From Prochilodus magdalenae (taxonomy: Eukaryota > Chordata > Actinopteri > Characiformes > Prochilodontidae): 64,000 nucleotides of DNA. The stretch is taken from NCBI GenBank assembly GCA_024036415.1, contig JAMWET010003556.1:57501-121500 (forward strand), written 5' to 3'. Within the stretch, counting starts at the first letter, position 1; each line of letters begins with the position of its first letter. Both the position numbers and the translations under genes were made by a program. Below the pieces are notes generated by a model. That model did no database searches and had not been told where the DNA came from. It was given only the letters and a program-made list of their open reading frames with translations. Shown here one piece after another: positions 36,109-48,183 of this stretch.

Positions 36109-36207
36109 CTTCTTAGTCTTGACAGTGGACTGGCAGCAGTCTCCTCCATCGTAGCTGCAATAGGCTCTATTGTTTATGGCATCACAGTAATTATCGCCCT
36201 GGAACGG
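36109..36207 (-). CDS. pappa: pappa exon: Lin-12/Notch repeat 3 (LNR3)
   Basis: An acceptor (TTTTTTGCAG) at 36217-36208 opens a 99-bp, phase 0-0 exon of 33 residues. It starts [17 protein letters not shown], continues SYDGGDCCQ and ends STVKTKK before donor GTATGG. The C-x(n)-N-x-x-C-x-x-DGGDC pattern is the Lin-12/Notch repeat, in which Asp and Asn side chains bind calcium. The STVKTKK ending distinguishes PAPP-A from PAPP-A2, whose equivalent segment differs. LNR3 works together with the distant LNR1/2 in the proteolytic subunit to recognise IGFBP-4 (family knowledge). All expected cysteines and the DGGD acidic residues are present. Confidence 0.96.
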
Positions 36208-36931
36208 CTGCAAAAAAGAAGAAGGGAAAAAAGAAACTCCTGAGTACAGCTGGTAACAGAAAGTCGCGGTGATATTCTGCAATAGATGACCAATTGGGCC
36301 GAGTTCAAAGAGATTAGAAAAAAGCCTGGGCCCCAAATGATTAGCATGAAACGTTAACAGGTCATACTGCCTGAACTGCATTACTATTAAAAAAACATTC
36401 GACAAATCACATCAAAAGTCAACATTAACTATTACGTAAACACCCAACCTGTAAAGCATTAATTCCAGCTGTGGGATTCGGGTTTACGCCCATACCATGT
36501 CGAATGTGAAAAGAGAATTTGGCCAACCGGCCAATATTTAGTCCATATAAAGACAGAATTCTCATTATGATCTAAATGTAGCAACAAAGGCTGATTTCAT
36601 CGAATTAAAATGAATGCCACTTATTAATACACTCAGTACTGAGCCTGTAAATAGAATAGAATGGAATCAAATCAGCATTCCCAGTCGGAGAAGCTTCATT
36701 AGTAGAGGACCAAGTATAGCAGTGGTCACCATCCTCGAGGTGAAGCCATGTAGAGCTTACCTCCCATCTCCTAATCAGGTCTAACACCTGAAAGCTGACC
36801 TCTGAATGCTAATTAGGGACTTCTGAAGTCAGTACTGAACCAGATGGGTTGAGATTGAGCCTATGTTTGCAGGATGGCAGATTTCCAAGCTGGTGACCAC
36901 TGAGCTAATAGAATGGTCAGAAATAATATAG

Positions 36932-36932
36932 T

Positions 36933-36983
<51 letters not shown>

Positions 36984-36997
36984 TATAATAATAATAA
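36932..36997. repeat. (TAA)n microsatellite
   Basis: About 20 TAA/ATA trinucleotides with one ACTATAAT interruption. Confidence 0.95.
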
Positions 36998-37224
36998 CCA
37001 ATACCCCACACTCAAAACATTCTGAGGATTTCAGACTTGTAGTTGTGGTTGTGCTGGAGCTATGAGGCTAATGTAGCTAGCTAGTAATGGAAGCCTATAG
37101 TCTTTCAGGGTGATCTTATAATAGGGTAATCATGAGAAACCTAGGCGTAGGTGGGAATCTAGAATTATTATGGTGGGAACAAATTGAGAAGATCATTTGT
37201 AACCCAGTCCAACCCGGTGCATTT

Positions 37225-37960
37225 CATGCCTAAATGGTTCTATGTATGGTTAAATGGTTCTTCAGATCGAGAACACGTTATACATGACAATAGTTATGTA
37301 TAGCACAAAAAAGGCTCTTCTAAAACCATTTTCAAAAAGGTCCTGTGTAGAACCACATATAGCATGTTCTCCAACAATTCCTAAAAGAAAGATTATTTTC
37401 TTTATGGTTCTATTTCATGATTCAATGGTTCCTTGCATGGTGGAATGGTTCTTTGGATTGATGGAAATGGTTTTAAAAAGCACCTTAAAGGGTTCTGTTG
37501 ATCTCATCAAACCTTATTGGTGCTATATGGAACAATTTTTAAAAAGCATCCATCACACAATGCATGAAACTTCAGAGGTATGGGCTGTGCGGGTACATCT
37601 ATATGAAACCAAGCAGGTGTTTTGACAATATAGAGCCATATCTAGAACCGTTTTCCAAGTGATACATTTCACCACTTCTGAAGAACAATTCCACCATTTC
37701 TGAAGAATGATTCCACCATTTCTGAAGAACCATTTCTGAAGAACCATTCTAGCACTTCTGAAGAACCATCTTACCATTTCTAAAGAACCATTTCATAATT
37801 TCTGAAGAACCGTTCCACCGCTTCTGAAGAACCATTTCACCATTCCTATAGAACCATTTCACCATTCCTAAAGAACCATTTTACCATTCCTAAAGAACCA
37901 TTTTACCATTCCTAAAGAACCATTTCACCATTCCTGAAGAACCGTTTCACCACTTCTGAA
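37225..37960. repeat. GAAGAACCATT-type degenerate repeat cluster
   Basis: The right half (37660-37960) is a loose tandem of TTTCTGAAGAACCATTCCACC and TCCTAAAGAACCATTTTACC units of about 20-25 bp. The left half has the same words on the opposite strand (ATGGTTCTTTGG, AATGGTTCC). The whole is roughly an inverted arrangement. It shares words with the clusters at 16190, 17825 and 56045. Confidence 0.75.
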
Positions 37961-38475
37961 TGCTTCACCATGCTAAATGAACACCTCTCTATATAACTAT
38001 TCCACATTTCCTAAAGAACTTTCCAGATTTTTCTGACAGGGTACTTGTTATGTATATTAGCAGCTCTGCAGCTCCAGTGCAAAACCAGAGAAGCACACTT
38101 CTGATCGACTCTATTCAGGGTCAGACGGGGAATTGTGTAAATTTCAGTTTTTGGCCAACCCATGGTTTGAAACCGAAGTTGCTTCTCTGCTGCACAGCTA
38201 ATCCATTTTTACACTCAATGACATCATTTGGAACAGACAATCCCTGCCCAATCTCAACTCATGGCTGGCAGCCTTTCCCCTTTCAGCCCAAACATGGCCA
38301 AGACGTGCACATGGCTTCCCAAAGCTCCTCTGTGTTTGTAGAGGCTGTCAACAAAAATACACAATCCCTCCCTGTGCCAACTTGTGTGACATCAAAATTA
38401 GGCACAGCAGATCTTTAAACCAATAAAGTGTTCCTGACGAGCGGAGGAGACATGGGGAAGGGCATTTAACTGGGC

Positions 38476-38609
38476 AGAGCGAGGGAGAGAGAGAGAGAGA
38501 AAGAGAGAGAGGAAGAGGGAGAGAAAGAGAGGAGAGAGAGGAGACAGAGAGAGAGAGAGGGGGGGGAGAAAGAAAAGAGAGAGGGAGAGAGAGAGACAGA
38601 GAAGAGAGA

Positions 38610-38651
<42 letters not shown>

Positions 38652-38876
38652 CAGAGGGGGAGAGAGAGAGGAGGAGAGAGAGACAGAGAGAGAGAGACAG
38701 GGAGGGAGAGAGGGAGGGAGAGAGGGAGACAGAGAAGAGAGAAGAGAGAGAGAGAGAGAGAAGAGAGAGGAGAGAGAGGCCGAGAGGGAGAGAGAAGAGA
38801 GAGGGAGAGAGAGAGAGAGAGAGAGAGGTTTGAGAGAAGAGAGAGAGAGAGGTTTGAGAGGAGAGAGAGAGAGAGA

Positions 38877-38914
<38 letters not shown>

Positions 38915-38918
38915 CGGG

Positions 38919-38950
<32 letters not shown>

Positions 38951-38962
38951 AAGGTTTGAGAG

Positions 38963-38994
<32 letters not shown>

Positions 38995-39067
38995 AGAGAG
39001 AGAAAGAGAGTAGAGAGAGAGGGACAGAGAAAGAGAGAGTGAGAGAGAGAGAGAGAGAAAAGAGCGG

Positions 39068-39100
<33 letters not shown>

Positions 39101-39128
39101 AGAGAGAGAGAGAGAGAGAAATAGAAAG
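38476..39128. repeat. (GA)n polypurine tract, about 650 bp
   Basis: Almost uninterrupted purine on the plus strand: GAGAGA with GGGAGA, GACAGA, AAGAGA and a few GGTTTGAGAG interruptions. The minus strand is the polypyrimidine partner. Ser/Leu- and Arg/Glu-rich open frames across it are artefacts of the dinucleotide repeat. Confidence 0.97.
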
Positions 39129-39737
39129 ATATGTGTGTATAAAGGACTGTGTAAAAGTTGAAGTGCTTCCAATCATTTCCAGTCAAAACAGCCACAAAGA
39201 CAGCATGTATTTAACCGAGAATTACACACAAGAGCTTCATATAATATTTGTCCGTATTTATTGTGTCCATTCTTTCCCTTTATTATAGGTTCTGTTCTTT
39301 TCAGGAGACTCACTTTCCGTTTCTCGTACACGCCTGCAGCCACACCTCCAGACGCTGGGCTTAGAAGTTGTATCAGCGTTCTTTTGCTTCTCGTCCTGCA
39401 CGTCATCCTAAACGCATTCAGTGCTACTGAGGTTCAGGGCTCGGGGTGGTCAGTCCAGTTTCCGGAGAACACCAGCAGCTTCTGGGTTAGATGTATTAGT
39501 CCCCCTTTCTCAGTGAGGAGCTTCTTGACAACTATGCATCCTTTCAGACCCATAGCATTGAGTTGTCTTCTCACAGTGGGCAGAAACACAAACGGATGTT
39601 CTCCGATCTGAAGCAAGAGTGGAGATCGCTCTCCTCTCTCTCCCCAAGCTTTAAGTGCTGTTTATCTGATGAGGACCGTTTGGGTGAGTCTACCAGGTCT
39701 TGCAGGTTAGAAGTCCCATTTTCTCTGTAGCCTTTAA

Positions 39738-40312
39738 AGGGGTCCTATTAAGCTAGTACTCAGTGCTCAGGGATCTAGCATAGATTATCATGCTTCAATC
39801 TTCCAAAGCAAACTGTCTGTCTCAGGCTCCGCCTCCTTAGGAACCCAGTGTGCTCTGAATGACCAGCTCGCTCGCTCTGTTCTGACTACACGGCATCCTG
39901 CTATAGGTTCCGCCGACACTAGGCCATGGCTATTCTTATACGGGTTACCTTGGTTTTGGTTCTGCCATATCAGTTTGAGCCAGAGTCCAAATCTGAAAGT
40001 CAGGTAGATCAAGCTGGTGGGTCTATCTTCGCGAGCTAGACTGAAGCAGGACATTTTAGAGTGGTCAGTTTTTACCGTTTTAGCTTCTGTGTGTTGTACA
40101 AGGACATGGCAGGCTTGCTGGTAGGCGGGTAGAATTGTGTTACGCGATGATGTCATCGTGTAACAAAGGAAGGGGCTGAAATTCCACTAAAGCAAGTGGC
40201 TTCTGTGGGAGAGAGTTTCTCCCTCTGGTGTGTACTTTTGTGGGCCGTTCACAAAATAGCTTCATACCACACAAAGCAAGGAGAAAAGCTGGCAAAGCAT
40301 AACAGCACCCCT
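39738..40312. mobile_element. TTAA-flanked MITE, copy 2 (opposite orientation)
   Basis: The left end is AGGGGTCCTATTAAGC and the right end inverted is AGGGGTGCTGTTATGC. TTAA flanks at 39734-39737 and 40313-40316. Internal blocks match 14252-14702 in reverse complement, including the region around GATGACATCATCG and CAGCAAGCC. It is 575 bp long, 124 bp longer than copy 1. Confidence 0.7.
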
Positions 40313-40848
40313 TTAATAACTTTGGTGAAGTCCAGTTTTAGAAACTCCGACTTGTTTTCACTTATTTTCCTTTGACTTTCTCCTTCCTTTCGCAACGGCA
40401 TTATCTCATATCTAATATCCTCAGAAATCTCTCCAGAAGAATGAATAACTTAATGGCTGTGTTGACTGGAGCTAGAATAAATGAAGCGTGATATATGGCC
40501 GAGCACTGTATATGCATGTATAAAAAAAAAAAAAGGCATTGGTCGCTAGGTCTACGTAAATTAGGAAACCAAAATACTACATAATAAAAGTAAACAAAGG
40601 AAACAAAATGAAATGAGTGATGAGAAAACTGAAAAACGAAAAACACGCACAAACTCAATTCATCAATTTAGCGACATAGCCGTTCGGACGTGTCCCGACT
40701 TTAGTGTGGAGCTCCGCTACATCATAATCTGTATTAATCTCCTTGAGCCTCTGTAAACGGAGCTCAAGGCAGGAGCAGCAGCGGGTGAAGGAGAAGAGAA
40801 AAGAGGAGAGAGATGCATTTGGGTGGATGTGTGTCTGGAGGAACTTAC

Positions 40849-40920
40849 CTCGCAGCCTCGGATGCATTGGAGGATCTCAGGGTGGGGATACCACTTCAGA
40901 CCCATGGTGCACACTATATG
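40849..40920 (-). CDS. pappa: pappa exon: end of the fifth Sushi-like module
   Basis: A 72-bp, phase 0-0 microexon with acceptor TTCCCACAG and donor GTAAGT. It encodes 24 residues: HIVCTMGLKWYPHPEILQCI then RGCE. The VCTxGLKWYPHP motif is diagnostic of PAPP-A at this position, and the closing CxxGCE leads directly into the PFxGDNYCD of LNR3 in the next exon. The three cysteines belong to the last Sushi disulphides and the linker to LNR3. The repeat array at 41376-43745 starts only 456 bp upstream of it, on the acceptor side. The exon is too short to be found from open frames alone, but both splice sites, phase and family motif agree. Confidence 0.95.
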
Positions 40921-41375
40921 CTGTGGGAAGAAAATGAAACACTGAGCTCTGGGTGGCTCTTTTTAACCCTGTGAAACCAAACAACTACTTCCCAGTGTCG
41001 GCTTTTACCGTTCTGTACATCACCCAACAAACAGGAAGTGGTTCAATTTTAAAATGTGCTGGGAAAATCTTCCCATTCGCCCACATGAGAAACTGGACTT
41101 CAGTTCTTTCGGTCCAAAATATCTGAATTTAGAGTTTTGCTTTACAGTAAAAGCTCACCGGACAAAAAAAAGAGTCACCTGTGACGGAAACATGCCTCCA
41201 CAAGCACAAATAGCTAGCCGTGATTCGGCTTGACCTGGACTGGACATGTGTCTGGATCTTTAGCCAACCTTTCAGCAAAGAATTGCACAGATCAGCCCGA
41301 TTTGGTGGATGTCTTCCCTGGTACAACTCACGAGAATTTCACATAGACTGGGAATTTTGCCACTATGAATCCTGT

Positions 41376-43745
41376 CAGGCACACCCTACAGGCACACCCT
41401 ACAGGCACACCCTACAGGCACACCCTACAGGCACGCCCTACAGGCACACCCTACAGGCACACCCTACAGGCACACCCTACAGGCACGCCCTACAGGCACG
41501 CCCTACAGGCACACCCTACAGGCACGCCCTACAGGCACGCCCTACAGGCACGCCCTACATGCACACCCTACAGGCACACCCTACAGGCACGCCCTACAGG
41601 CACACCCTACAGGCACACCCTACAGGCACGCCCTACAGGCACGCCCTACAGGCACACCCTACAGGCACGCCCTACAGGCACGCCCTACAGGCACGCCCTA
41701 CATGCACACCCTACAGGCACACCCTACAGGCACGCCCTACAGGCACGCCCTACAGGCACGCCCTACAGGCACGCCCTACAGGCACACCCTACAGGCACAC
41801 CCTACAGGCACACCCTACAGGCACACCCTACAGGCACACTCTACAGGCACACCCTACAGGCACACCCTACAGGAACACCCTACAGGCACACCCTACAGGC
41901 ACACTCTACAGGAACACCCTACAGGCACACCCTGCAGGCACACTCTACCGGCACACCCTGCAGGCACACCCTACAGCCACACCCTACAGCCACACCCTAC
42001 AGGCACACTCTACAGGCACACTCTACAGGCACACCCTACAGGAACACCCTGCAGGAACACCCTGCAGGCACACTCTACAGGCACACCCTGCAGGAACACC
42101 CTACAGGCACACTCTACAGGCACACCCTGCAGGCACACCCTACAGGCACGCCCTACAGGCACACCCTACAGGCACACCCTACAGGAACACCCTACAGGCA
42201 CACTCTACAGGCACACCCTACAGGCACACCCTACAGGCACACCCTACAGGCACACCCTACAGGCACACTCTACAGGCACACCCTACAGGCACACCCTACA
42301 GGCACACCCTACAGGAACACTCTACAGGCACACCCTGCAGGCACACTCTACAGGCACACTCTACAGGCACACCCTGCAGGCACACCCTACAGGCAAACCC
42401 TACAGGCACACCCTGCAGGCACACCCTGCAGGCACACCCTGCAGGCACACCCTACAGGCACACCCTACAGGCACACCCTGCAGGCACACCCTACAGGCAC
42501 ACCCTACAGGCACACTGTACAGGCACGCTCTACAGGCACGCTCTACAGGCACGCCCTGCAGGCACGCCCTGCAGGCACACCCTACAGGCACACCCTACAG
42601 GCACACCCTGCAGGCACACCCTACAGGCACACCCTACAGGCACACCGTACAGGCACACTCTACAGGCACACTCTACAGGCACACTCTACAGGCACAACCT
42701 ACAGGCACACTCTACAGGAACACCCTACAGGCACACCCTACAGGCACACTCTATAGGAACACCCTACAGGCACACCCTACATGCACACCCTACAGGCACA
42801 CCCTACAGGCACGCCCTACAGGAACACCCTACAGGCAAACCCTACAGGCACACTCTACAGGAACACCCTACAGGCACACCCTGCAGGCACACCCTACAGG
42901 CACACTCTACCGGCACACCCTGCAGGCACACCCTACAGCCACACCCTACAGGCACACTCTACAGGCACACTCTACAGGCACACTCTACAGGCACACTCTA
43001 CAGGCACACCCTACAGGAACACCCTGCAGGAACACCCTGCAGGCACACTCTACAGGCACACCCTGCAGGAACACCCTACAGGCACACTCTACAGGCACAC
43101 CCTGCAGGCACACCCTACAGGCACACCCTACAGGCACACCCTACAGGCACACCCTACAGGCACACCCTACAGGAACACCCTACAGGCACACTCTACAGGC
43201 ACACCCTACAGGCACACCCTACAGGCACACTCTACAGGCACACCCTGCAGGCACACCCTACAGGCACACCCTACAGGCACACCCTGCAGGCACACCCTGC
43301 AGGCACACCCTGCAGGCACGCTCTACAGGCACGCTCTACAGGCACGCCCTGCAGGCACGCCCTGCAGGCACACCCTACAGGCACACCCTACAGGCACACC
43401 CTGCAGGCACACCCTACAGGCACACCCTACAGGCACACTGTACAGGCACACTCTACAGGCACACTCTACAGGCACGCTCTACAGGCACAACCTACAGGCA
43501 CACTCTACAGGAACACCCTACAGGCACACCCTACAGGCACACTCTATAGGAACACCCTACAGGCACACCCTACATGCACACCCTACAGGCATGCCCTACA
43601 GGCACACCCTACAGGCACACCCTACAGGAACACCCTACAGGCACACCCTACAGGCACACTCTATAGGAACACCCTACAGGCACACCCTACATGCACACCC
43701 TACAGGCACACCCTACAGGCACACCCTACAGGCACACCCAGCAGG
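41376..43745. repeat. 13-bp minisatellite, about 182 units
   Basis: The unit is GGCACACCCTACA, with variants CGCCCTACA, ACCCTGCA, ACTCTACA and GGAAC at the start. Because 13 is not a multiple of three, each reading frame cycles through three registers and all three plus frames stay open, giving a 13-residue period (AHPTGTPYRHTLQ). The open frame at 41220-43820 (866 codons) is therefore an artefact. Rare variants recur at fixed large distances, showing higher-order duplication (see findings). Confidence 0.98.
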
Positions 43746-44420
43746 TGCCATCATCCTCATGCACTACCATCTCCACCCTATATAGATAAAGTCTTAAGAA
43801 GCCACACCCAATTCTTCTGACCTTAACTCTCCTAAATCCTTCAGTATGTGAATTCCCGTTTTTACAGCTCCTCTAATCAGACCTCTATTATGTATTTATT
43901 TAGTCTGGCTTGGAGACCTTTAAATGCTGTTCATCACAGGACAACAAGAACAAGAACATCAGCAGAAAGCGAGCTGGCGTCACTCGATCCCAGAGTCAAT
44001 CACAACAAACCTTCGGCGCGAGGAGTGCTTGCAGAAAAGAAAAAAAAAAAGCGGGGGAAAAAAGGTCTTCCCTGTGCCAAATTGAGGAATAGGAAACAAT
44101 CCAAGTCCAACACCTTGTGAAACTTTACCTTCTTCATAACACGGATCATTACGTTGGGTAGAGCACATAAATTATAGCTGTTTCCTGCATGCTCACCCGC
44201 TCACCCTGCAGCTATGGAAGGCCATTAAGGAGGTTGTTATAGAGATGCGCTCAGTATAGCAGGTGTTGTAGCAACAGATCCCATGACGTCTGCTTGAAAC
44301 TTCAAATGGTTTCCGCAAGCACGCTACCATGCTACTACAAGTCCGAGACACTATAGCCATTGTAGGGAATTAGCACTGGCTTAAGGATAGGTTTTCCAAC
44401 TCGACAACAAAGCACTTCTG

Positions 44421-44466
44421 TAAGCAGTTCTGGATAAGAGTGTCTGCTGAGTGGCGTAAATGTAAA
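44421..44466 (+). mobile_element. SINE family A tail fragment
   Basis: GTTCTGGATAAGAGTGTCTG and CGTAAATGTAAAT match the 3' tails of the family A SINEs. The tRNA-like head and the body are absent. Confidence 0.55.
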
Positions 44467-44810
44467 TAAGCCAGGTAGGCGGTGGTGGTTAGCATCAAGG
44501 CCAGCAACACTCAGGTTCCGAAGGTCCACATGTTTTTGATATTTCAACAGTTGAGATGCCTAGATTCATTTGTTTTTGGTTTTTTTAACCCGTGGCCTAA
44601 TCATAGTGCTTTGTGCAATGTGGCCAAGATTTGCGTTCACCTAGGCCAAACTCAGATTTCCACAGCTAATGTTCCCCATGCATTTCTTTTGGCAAGTCAG
44701 TTAGGGCATCTACTTTGTTCAGCTCAGGAGTCATTTTAAAACAATCACTCAGGGATTATGCTAGACTAGCCAGTTGATAAAGTGTTTCCTAAAGAGTAGA
44801 GACCGGTTAT

Positions 44811-45416
44811 GGAAGATTACAGAAATAAATGTAATGACTTTGGGAAGTTTTTGATTGGCTAACACTCATAATTAGCCGTTAAAAGTGCACCTTTTTCATA
44901 TGTATTAATGTTTTATTTTTATTTTATTGTTTATTATTACTATTTTATTATTCTAGTTGTTTATTTTTATTATTATTATTATTAGTAGTAGTAGTAGTAT
45001 TAATATTAGCATATTAGACTCTGTATTATTTTATTACTTCCTTAGTTATTATTTACTGGGGAGACCAGGTGGGCGGTTCTGGGGTATTGAGGGAGGGTGG
45101 TTGAGTGGGGTGTGGGAGGGTGGTTGTTTACTGGGGTAGGGGATTGGATGATTGTTGTAATTTGGTAAAATGTTCAATAAATTTTTTTTTTTTTTAAAAA
45201 GTGCACCTGCGCCTACTTTCAAAGGCCAACCTTTAGGGCCGGTGTTTTGTCTCCTGATACCGTGTGAAAATCTAAACAACTCACCTAAATAATAAAAAAA
45301 AACCACCATGGACCTCCACAAGCCTGGTTCTTCCATACGAGCAATTTCCAAAACTGAACCACAATTATCTGTACAAACTACTGTAACAATAAAATAAAAA
45401 AAAAAAAATTGGGACC
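44811..45416. repeat. Interspersed repeat copy 1, split by an insertion
   Basis: This shares TGGAAGATTACAGAAA, GACTTTGGGAAGTTTTTGAT, TCAAAGGCCAACCTTTAGGG, ATCTAAACAACTCACCTAAA and AGCCTGGTTCTTCCATA with 46204-46480, in the same order and orientation. The homology is interrupted between 44893 and 45198. I do not know the family. Confidence 0.82.
44893..45198 (+). mobile_element. Retroposon-like insertion with target duplication
   Basis: About 306 bp inserted into the repeat above. It is bounded by AAAAGTGCACCT on both sides (about 44882-44893 and 45198-45209). The duplicate at 46204-46480 has a single copy of this site. The insert begins with TTTTATTATTAT-rich sequence, then a G-rich stretch (GGGAGGGTGG), and ends AAAATGTTCAATAAA followed by about 14 T. 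A 12-bp target duplication and an AATAAA near one end suggest a 5'-truncated LINE 3' end or another retroposon, though the terminal run is T and not A. Confidence 0.68.
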
Positions 45417-46203
45417 ACACAGACACTGCAGTCAAGAAGGAGGCACAAATGATCTCCCAGGGCTAAACGAACTGGTCCAAGCGGTTTAACTGAACCCCAA
45501 GACATCAACAAAAGAGGCTAGGTGGCATCAGGTACCCAAGAATCAGCATTCGCCATTTAAAGAGGAAGGCCGCTGTGCAAGGAAGTAGCTCTACTCGAAG
45601 ACTCCAAGACTAGTACAAAAAAGAAGTCAGCAGGTCATTTCCAGAACAAGGACCTAGCCTTTTTAAAAGGAGTGCTCTCCAGTTAAACTGAGTATAACAT
45701 GGCCAGAATAATAAGCACTATGGAGGAAGGTGTAGCACACCCTTGTATTCCAATGAACATGATGCCAACTGTGATGGTGACATGGTGGTGGTAGTATAAT
45801 CTTGAGTGGGTTGGGGTTGCTGGAAAAGGGACTGATGTATTTCAGGAAGTAGATGGCACCATGAAGACTTGAACATCTCATCTCAGTTGGGAAGGGTTCT
45901 TAGATAATATAGGAATGATATATAGGATAATACCCAACAGTAGTAAAGTCACATCGTTTTAGCTATGTGGCATTGTAGACTGAGGCTGTTTTGTTCTTTT
46001 GATGCTGTTTTGAATATAAACATTTCATGGTGTGTTCATTTTTGCCGTATAATGAAATCTGTCTGGTCTACCGTACGGTGTTGCTGTCTTCGTCTGCGAA
46101 ATAAACATTTCACAGGTCAAACAATAACGAATATACTGTATTTATAATCACACTATTGCTCTCCACAAGCTTTTGCTGCTCCTTGGCTTCTTTCTAATGA
46201 TTG

Positions 46204-46480
46204 TGGAAGATTACAGAAACAAAAGTAATGACTTTGGGAAGTTTTTGATTGGCTAACACTCATAATTAGCAGTTGAAAGTGCACCTGTGCCTACGTTCAA
46301 AGGCCAACCTTTAGGGGGCGTGTGTTTTTTCTTTGATACCATGGGAAAATCTAAACAACTCACCTAAAAAAAAAAAACACCATGGACCTCCGCAAGCCTG
46401 GTTCTTCCATAGGAGTAATTTCCAAATGACTGAACCAAACAACTGTACAATAAAATAAAAAAATAAAAAAGTTGGGACCT
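46204..46480. repeat. Interspersed repeat copy 2, uninterrupted
   Basis: The same family as 44811-45416. It reads GCAGTTGAAAGTGCACCTGT across the site where copy 1 carries its insertion. Confidence 0.82.
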
Positions 46481-47256
46481 GCTCCTTTGGTTTTGTTTTT
46501 TTCTAATAACACTGCCTTAAAAACCAGAAGCCCCACAGCCAGTACAGCGAGTTCCACCAGTAAAAAACCAGAGCTGTGTATCACCCTGCTTATGGTGGAC
46601 ACACTATAAACATGGAGAGGGGCTGAGATTGATTTGTGATTGATAAGTGTTTATGAGATTTGGACTGATGCACGCTGCTATTATTCACCTGATGTATTAC
46701 TTTGCTTTGCTGCGGAATGCCTTAAATAAACCCTGTCAAACAGCTCATTTCCTGATGACGTGTGTGTGGGTCTGTGTGTAGGGTAAGTGTTATCGAGACA
46801 AAATCAGCATGAGGAGCCCAGAGGTCAGGCAGTCCTCTTCTAGTGGCCAGATTTATGTCAGTTATAGAGCTATACTGGACCCCCACACACACACGCGCAC
46901 ACAGCCTGCTCACTTTTCCCTCCCGCTTAGCCACCGCTGCAAACTAAGGTATTTTACATTTCGTGGTGTCAGCAAATCAATGGGAAAAAAGGTGGGGAAT
47001 AAATGATCAGTGCAGGGATGAGTAGCGAAAACAGTGGAGCGTCTGAGGACAGCTGTGACTGATGGGCAGAACATCATTCACGCGTGGATGAGGGGACGGT
47101 CGGATATAGCATTTCCCTTTGTGTGGGAAAGTATGACTATGATGTACTCTTGAATGATACCAGTAGGGAGCAAGAGGCTACTCGACAGGTGCATTCTGGT
47201 CTTATTTTTGGGGTGCTATGGTCTGTAGTGCCGTATTATAACCCTTAGTTTTATCG

Positions 47257-47355
47257 TTGGAATTTTGGAATTTTGGAATTTTGGAATTTTAGAATTTTGG
47301 AATTTTGGAATTTTGAAATTGTGGAATTTTGAAATTGTGGAATTTGTTGGAATTT
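47257..47355. repeat. GGAATTTT short tandem repeat
   Basis: About ten TTGGAATTT units, with TTGAAATTG variants toward the right. Confidence 0.9.
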
Positions 47356-47574
47356 TCATGCTTTTGTGTCTCAATGTTCTGTCAGTACTATACCCAGAAT
47401 AAATCCATTGAGAATCCCTGGGGTATCAACAAATCATGGCTGGCAAAAAGCCCCTACTGGCAAAAAGAAGCCGAACTGAGGTAGGCTATCAAGCAACGGT
47501 GCTAACTTTAGCTTTTACCCAACTAGCAGGGAATGTCTCCAGACCTTTGGTTAACCTTACCTACAAGTTCTAAT

Positions 47575-47661
<87 letters not shown>

Positions 47662-47676
47662 GTCTATCTATCCATC
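47575..47676. repeat. (TATC)n/(TGTC)n microsatellite
   Basis: About 11 TATC units, then about 8 TGTC units, then mixed units. Confidence 0.95.
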
Positions 47677-48183
47677 TAATCCTTGTTCTTACCCTAGAGT
47701 TTCCCTAGCTTTTCTTCTTCAGTTTTGAACTTGTGCTATGAGGCTAATGTAGCTAACGACCACAAATTAGCACGATGCAACTCATTTGTACATGTGCAGG
47801 TGTTGAGTAGCCTCTTAAGTAACCATAGTTACAGATGTGTTTTTTGACTCTAAAATTACATTGTTATCTACAAACATGAACAAAAGTTTGGATATGGAAG
47901 TCAGACTTCCCAGATAAAGAGGCGTGTCCCTTTATGTATTTGATTTTTTCGGATCTTTTCAAAGTATGGCCAGATTGGAATTGATAGTAGGACAATCCAC
48001 ATTGAGGGTTTTTACTAGGATAAGAAACCAGGAAATGCATGGTCCCTCTTTCTCCCTTTTTACCAGTCACCATTGAGCTACATCACTTTACTCTTCAAGA
48101 GCATCTCCAGAGATGGAAAGCACCGCTAGTGTAACTCTTGTTCTGCTTCTACTTCTATCTCTTCAATTGTTTGCTGCTGAAAA

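Larger units (their letters stand above)
36208..40848 (-). other. pappa intron (4.6 kb)
   Basis: Bounded by donor GAG|GTAAGT at 40849/40848 and acceptor GCAG at 36208. It contains a (TAA)n run, a GAACCATT-type repeat cluster, the large GA tract and the second TTAA-flanked MITE. Nothing was recognised at 36208-36930, 37000-37220, 37965-38475, 39130-39730 and 40320-40848. Confidence 0.85.

Noticed and set aside
38348..39195. Ser/Leu-rich frames of 236-274 codons on the minus strand
   Set aside because: They are translations of a GA dinucleotide tract in three registers.
41376..43745. CRISPR-like or telomere-like array because of regular CCCTA words
   Set aside because: Units are directly adjacent with no spacers, and the period is 13 bp, not the 6-bp telomere unit. 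It is an ordinary intronic minisatellite.
41220..43820. 866-codon plus-strand frame (AHPTGTPYRHTLQ repeat)
   Set aside because: The 13-bp unit keeps all three frames open at once. It lies inside a pappa intron on the opposite strand with no start, splice or domain support.
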